A stretch of 7,511 nucleotides of DNA from Thermoflexales bacterium (GTDB lineage: Bacteria; Chloroflexota; Anaerolineae; Fen-1058), in assembly GCA_030834835.1 (NCBI GenBank), contig JAUQXD010001370.1, forward strand, positions 1-7,511, written 5' to 3'. This document shows positions 5,231 to 7,511 of the stretch, piece by piece. Made by a program: the position numbers and the translations under genes. Under the pieces are notes generated by a model that was not told the DNA's origin, searched no databases, and saw only the letters and a list, made by a program, of their open reading frames with translations. Each line of letters starts with the position of its first letter. Position 1 is the stretch's first letter.

Positions 5231-6214
5231 AGCCCAGCCGCGATGCTTGAACCAGTACCACATGATCAGCGGCAGGCCGACCATCAACGTGAGGGCGATG
5301 ATGAACAGGCCGAGGCCACTGAAGGGCGCGGGCACTTCGTAGGTCGCGCCGAAGAAATTCATGCCAAAGAAACCGGTCAGGAACGTCAGCGGCAGGCCCA
5401 GCACGGTGACGATGGTCAGCACCTTCATCACTTCATTCAGCCGGTTGGACACGACCGATAGATACATGTCCAGCGTGCCGCTAACCAGATCGCGCAGGGA
5501 TTCGTTAATGTCGTACAGCCGCACCAGTTGATCGTACGCGCCCCGAAAATAGACCCGCTCGGTGTCTTCGATAGGGGCGTAATCGTCACGGGCCAGCCGG
5601 TTCAGCACTTCACGCTGCGGCGACAGGATGCGGCGCAAATGGATGACGGCGCGTTTGAGCGTGAAGATGCGGCTGAGTGTGCCGGAGGTGGGCCGATCGA
5701 AGACTTCTTCTTCCACCCGATCGATCTCCTCGTCCAGCGCATCCACGCACGGCAAAAAGTCCGACACCAATCCGTCGGCGATTTCGTACATCAGATAATC
5801 GGGGCCGCGCAGCAGGTGGCGCTCGTCGCGCAGACAGGCGCGCCGCATCCGCTCGATGGCGCGCACCGGCTCGACGTGGTGGGTCACCAGATAATTCTTG
5901 CCTATGAAGAAGTCAACCTCGTGCGTGTCGACGTCCAGCAGGTTGACGTCAAAATCGACGGCGTGCAACACCACATACAGATACTCGCCCCAATCGTTGA
6001 GTTTGGGTGAATGTGAATCGAGCAGGGCATCTTCGATCGCCAGCGAGTGGAATTTGAAGATTTCAGTCAGGATGGGGTGATACGCGCCGGGGTCTTCGCC
6101 GTCGAGATCGGCCCAGATCAACGTCTGTGGATCGCTCAATGCTGCGGCCAGTTGATCGGGCGCGAGCTCGACCATCAGGCCGCCGGTAGAGGGACGATAG
6201 AGCAGATGGATCAT
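5228..6214 (-). CDS. corA: CorA-family magnesium/cobalt channel
   Basis: A 328-residue inner-membrane channel subunit that forms pentamers for divalent cation (Mg2+, Co2+ or Ni2+) flux. The long N-terminal cytoplasmic domain carries IEDALLDSHSPKLNDWGEYL (about 60-79), which matches the family's 'EDxxxxxxRPKxxxxxxxxF' element, and VDFFIGKNYLVTHH. A long acidic-basic stalk helix follows (about 155-262, including DALDEEIDRVEEEVF). Two membrane helices close the protein: about 264-283, and about 301-321. The signature GMN is at 284-286, in FFGMNFF. The inter-helix loop reads VPAP where many CorA proteins have a conserved MPE, so the outer-mouth acidic residue may be missing. The C-terminus is basic (WFKHRGWA). 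A GGTGAG site nine bases upstream is a weak ribosome binding site. First gene of the minus-strand operon. A ZntB-type exporter is less likely. Confidence 0.95.
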   Translation of the reverse strand: MIHLLYRPSTGGLMVELAPDQLAAALSDPQTLIWADLDGEDPGAYHPILTEIFKFHSLAIEDALLDSHSPKLNDWGEYLYVVLHAVDFDVNLLDVDTHEVDFFIGKNYLVTHHVEPVRAIERMRRACLRDERHLLRGPDYLMYEIADGLVSDFLPCVDALDEEIDRVEEEVFDRPTSGTLSRIFTLKRAVIHLRRILSPQREVLNRLARDDYAPIEDTERVYFRGAYDQLVRLYDINESLRDLVSGTLDMYLSVVSNRLNEVMKVLTIVTVLGLPLTFLTGFFGMNFFGATYEVPAPFSGLGLFIIALTLMVGLPLIMWYWFKHRGWA

Positions 6215-6249
6215 GGTCGGACACTCACCACTTATAGAGTCAGGCAGTC

Positions 6250-6279
6250 ATTATACACTGACGCAACAGCGAAGTCGAA
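6250..6279 (-). promoter_or_regulatory. Promoter of the corA operon
   Basis: On the minus strand TATAAT (6255-6250) is a perfect -10 box 35 bases before the corA ATG. TTCGAC (6279-6274) stands 18 bases upstream as a partial -35. Transcription would start near 6243 and give a short leader with no visible riboswitch-sized structure, so the classical Mg2+-sensing leader of some Mg2+ transporter genes is absent. Confidence 0.6.
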
Positions 6280-6310
6280 ACGTGATAACACGCTGCTTTC
6301 AAGAGCGGCC

Positions 6311-6347
6311 GGCAAAACAAAAACCCTCTGCTGAGGGCAGAGGGTTT
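6311..6347 (-). terminator. Intrinsic terminator after the cupredoxin gene
   Basis: AAACCCTCTGC (6321-6331) and GCAGAGGGTTT (6337-6347) form an 11-bp perfect stem with a 5-base loop. Read on the minus strand, the stem is followed by TTTTTGTTTTG, a proper U tract. It begins 18 bases past the cupredoxin stop. This separates the cupredoxin gene from the corA operon. The plus-strand side lacks a U tract, so it is one-directional. Confidence 0.92.
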
Positions 6348-6365
6348 CAGGATATTTGCCGGGCG

Positions 6366-6752
6366 CTATTTGACGATGAGTTTGCCCACCATGCCGGCTT
6401 CTTTGTGACCGGGCAGGTTGCAGTCCACTTGATACTCGCCGGCGGCCGTGGGCGTAAAGTCGAGTGTGGCCGACGCGCCAACTTTCACTTCGGTCTTGGC
6501 CAGTTCCTGCGAGCCATCGGCGTTGAGGATCACAAAGTTGTGATCGACGGTGCCTTTGTTATTGATCTTGAACGTGATCTTCTGGCCCACGGTCCCCGAA
6601 AACGTCGTGGGGTTGAACGCAAATTCGGTGGCATCCACATTGACGGTCTTGCCCGCGGCCGGCTGCGGCGCGCTCCCGCCGCCCCCACCGCAGGCCGCTA
6701 AAGCGACGGCCAGGCTAACGACAACCAACAACGACAGACGACTGAACTTCAT
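6366..6752 (-). CDS. Blue-copper (cupredoxin) lipoprotein, auracyanin/plastocyanin-like
   Basis: A 128-residue small electron carrier anchored by lipid outside the cytoplasmic membrane. The signal peptide is residues 1-20 and the lipobox LAAC places the lipidated Cys at 21, followed by a Gly-rich spacer (GGGGGSAPQPAAG). The cupredoxin fold runs from about 36 to 128: VNVDATEFAFNPTTFSGTVGQ, then VDHNFVI. Type 1 copper ligands are all present: His71, Cys111, His116 and Met121, in CNLPGHKEAGM. The Cys-x4-His-x4-Met spacing is that of auracyanins and azurin-like proteins, not the Cys-x2-His of plant plastocyanin. In Chloroflexota such proteins pass electrons between alternative complex III and a terminal oxidase or reaction centre. 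The same role here is an inference. The start has GGAGG eight bases upstream. It has its own promoter and a strong terminator, so it is probably transcribed alone. Confidence 0.94.
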   Translation of the reverse strand: MKFSRLSLLVVVSLAVALAACGGGGGSAPQPAAGKTVNVDATEFAFNPTTFSGTVGQKITFKINNKGTVDHNFVILNADGSQELAKTEVKVGASATLDFTPTAAGEYQVDCNLPGHKEAGMVGKLIVK

Positions 6753-6800
6753 GATCGAATCCTCCCAGACTGATATGTGATGTTTGTAACAACTGGAAAA

Positions 6801-6831
6801 ATTATACCATATCAGAACCGCCTGACTTCAA
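6801..6831 (-). promoter_or_regulatory. Promoter of the cupredoxin gene
   Basis: On the minus strand TATAAT (6806-6801) is a perfect -10 box 48 bases before the ATG. The best -35 candidate is TTGAAG (6831-6826, 19-base spacer), or GAAGTC (6829-6824, 17-base spacer). Either falls inside the 15-bp palindrome described separately, so polymerase or a regulator would have to deal with that symmetrical site. Confidence 0.6.
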
Positions 6832-6847
6832 GTGAAGTCAGGCGGTT
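6816..6847. repeat. 15-bp perfect palindrome between the DUF5666-like and cupredoxin genes
   Basis: AACCGCCTGACTTCA (6816-6830) and TGAAGTCAGGCGGTT (6833-6847) are exact reverse complements with only AG between them. The arm begins six bases past the stop of the DUF5666-like gene, which is the position of a terminator. The minus-strand sequence after it (CTGATATGGTATAATTTTTC) has its U run only about 13 bases later, beyond the -10 box. It overlaps the -35 zone of the cupredoxin promoter. It may be a hairpin terminator, an operator, or both. Confidence 0.85.
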
Positions 6848-6853
6848 GGGAAG

Positions 6854-7511
6854 TTAGTCGTTTTCGTTGCTGTTGTGATTGTCGTTCTCGTTATCGTTGT
6901 GATTCTCGTTGTCGCCGTTGTCGTTGTGGTTGTCGTTCTCGTTATCGTTGTGATTCTCGTTGTCGTTGCTGTTGTCGTTCTGTCCGTCATCGCCGGCACC
7001 GCCGCCATCGTCGGTGATCAACTCGATCCGGGTGGCGAGCAAGCGGCCGTTGGCATCGCGCAGCGCCTGCACGTTGACGCGCTGACCCACGCCGATGTTG
7101 CCCTTGAAGACGGTGTTGGCATCGATCGCAACGGTCACCCCATCGATGATCCAGCTGTCGGCGGTCTGGCTGTTGACTGAGCCGGTAAATTCGATGCTGA
7201 CTGGCCGGGGCGTCGGTGCGGGCGTCGCCGTGGGCGGCGGCTCACGCGTCGGGCGCGGTTCGGTCGGCTCCGGTGTCACGATCGGGTCGGGCGTGGCCGT
7301 GGGTGCAGGCGTTTCAGTCGGCGTGGGCGTCGATGTCGGCAATTCGGGCGTTGGTTCGGCCTGTTGATCAAGCGTGATCGACAGGGCGCGCAGTCCAGCG
7401 CGGCCGGTCAACCCGCGCACGTCAGCCAGCCGATCGATCTCTGGCTGCCCGCTGATCTGCGTGTTGGCGTCAATACGCACGACCAGCCCGCCGACCACCC
7501 ACGCGTCGGGC
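6854..7511 (-). CDS. DUF5666-like protein with Pro/Thr linker and Asn-rich acidic tail, N-terminal part missing
   Basis: The frame is open to the window edge. 218 residues are visible and the true start lies beyond. The GTG at 7498 is inside a domain motif and is not the start. Seen in order: a small beta-barrel-like repeat, DAWVVGGLVVRIDANTQISG (visible residues 2-21, domain to about 50), then a Pro/Thr/Glu linker of roughly 50 residues (STPTPTETPAPTATP and onward). A second copy of the repeat follows, DSWIIDGVTVAIDANTVFKG then IGVGQRVNVQALRDANGRLLATRIEL (about 104-166). The tail, about 50 residues, alternates Asn with Asp, Glu or His (NDNENHNDNENDNHND). The paired 'W-x-(V/I)-x-G...I-(D)-(A)-(N)-T' repeats are typical of DUF5666, usually exported proteins of Chloroflexota and Actinobacteria with unknown function. 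Linker and tail suggest a location outside the membrane. The missing N-terminus should reveal a signal peptide and further repeats. Confidence 0.82.
   Translation of the reverse strand, partial: PDAWVVGGLVVRIDANTQISGQPEIDRLADVRGLTGRAGLRALSITLDQQAEPTPELPTSTPTPTETPAPTATPDPIVTPEPTEPRPTREPPPTATPAPTPRPVSIEFTGSVNSQTADSWIIDGVTVAIDANTVFKGNIGVGQRVNVQALRDANGRLLATRIELITDDGGGAGDDGQNDNSNDNENHNDNENDNHNDNGDNENHNDNENDNHNSNEND
6872..6965 (-). repeat. 51-bp tandem duplication coding for the Asn-rich tail
   Basis: Bases 6872-6914 recur at 6923-6965 with one difference (A6878 against G6929), a period of 51 bases or 17 codons. The protein units are DNENHNDNENDNHNDNG and DNENHNDNENDNHNSNE. Flanking GTTGCTGTTGT on both sides belongs to the same low-complexity family. 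The region is likely to change length by slippage or unequal recombination. Confidence 0.88.

Noticed and set aside
5528..6010. A 160-codon plus-strand frame opposite corA
   Set aside because: It is antisense to a complete CorA with GMN motif and two membrane helices. Its product has no family features.
6215..6249. A magnesium riboswitch or structured leader before corA
   Set aside because: The likely leader is only about 30 bases and shows no multi-stem structure.
6860..6985. Regular repeats resembling a CRISPR array or microsatellite element
   Set aside because: The repeats are in frame, encode the alternating Asn tail, have no constant-repeat/unique-spacer design and lie wholly within a coding sequence.
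6832..7367. Plus-strand frames opposite the DUF5666-like gene giving poly-Val/Ile, Cys/Arg-rich or Val/Gly-rich proteins
   Set aside because: They are complements of the Asn/Asp codons and the Pro/Thr linker. The apparent membrane helices and Cys clusters are artefacts of low-complexity DNA.
7496..7498. GTG as the start of the DUF5666-like protein
   Set aside because: The frame continues to the window edge and the codon is inside the conserved DAWVVGG motif, so the gene is simply cut off.

Overview
This window looks like bacterial chromosome from the Chloroflexota, probably the Anaerolineae/Caldilineae side. The assignment is an inference. It rests on an auracyanin-type cupredoxin lipoprotein, a DUF5666-like protein with a long Pro/Thr linker, a branched-chain-amino-acid-type substrate-binding lipoprotein, the gene order and the GC-rich codon use. 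No rRNA, tRNA, CRISPR array, IS element or phage gene is visible, and no stretch longer than 300 bases lacks a gene.

Plus strand, 1-2336. The window opens inside an mltG-type endolytic transglycosylase gene whose 5' end is missing. After a 43-base gap come three genes joined by stop/start overlaps: a small antitoxin-like protein (917-1165), a MazF/PemK-family toxin (1165-1500) and a substrate-binding lipoprotein (1500-2336) that appears to lack about 100 residues from its second lobe. The first two form a type II toxin-antitoxin module. The lipoprotein may be cotranscribed with them.

Minus strand, 6214 down to 2326. This is a five-gene run with tight spacing: CorA-type metal channel, patatin-like hydrolase, pyrimidine-nucleoside phosphorylase, GNAT acetyltransferase, and a 30-codon membrane microprotein that starts in an ATGA overlap with the acetyltransferase stop. 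A good TATAAT -10 box precedes corA. The microprotein gene overlaps the convergent lipoprotein gene by 11 bases. A 12-bp inverted repeat inside the lipoprotein gene is placed where this operon would be expected to terminate.

Minus strand, 7511 down to 6311. A DUF5666-like protein, cut off by the window edge, ends in an Asn-alternating acidic tail built on a 51-bp tandem duplication. Six bases past its stop is a 15-bp perfect palindrome that runs into the promoter of the next gene, a blue-copper lipoprotein. That gene ends in a textbook intrinsic terminator.

Functionally the window mixes cell-wall maturation (MltG), a toxin-antitoxin module, nucleoside salvage, metal transport, lipid hydrolysis and surface or periplasmic electron-transfer proteins. 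I see no single pathway uniting them. The least expected items are the 30-residue microprotein, the toxin-linked shortened binding protein, the palindrome at the cupredoxin promoter, the Asn-rich tail, and a strong excess of GATC/CGATCG sites across the whole window.
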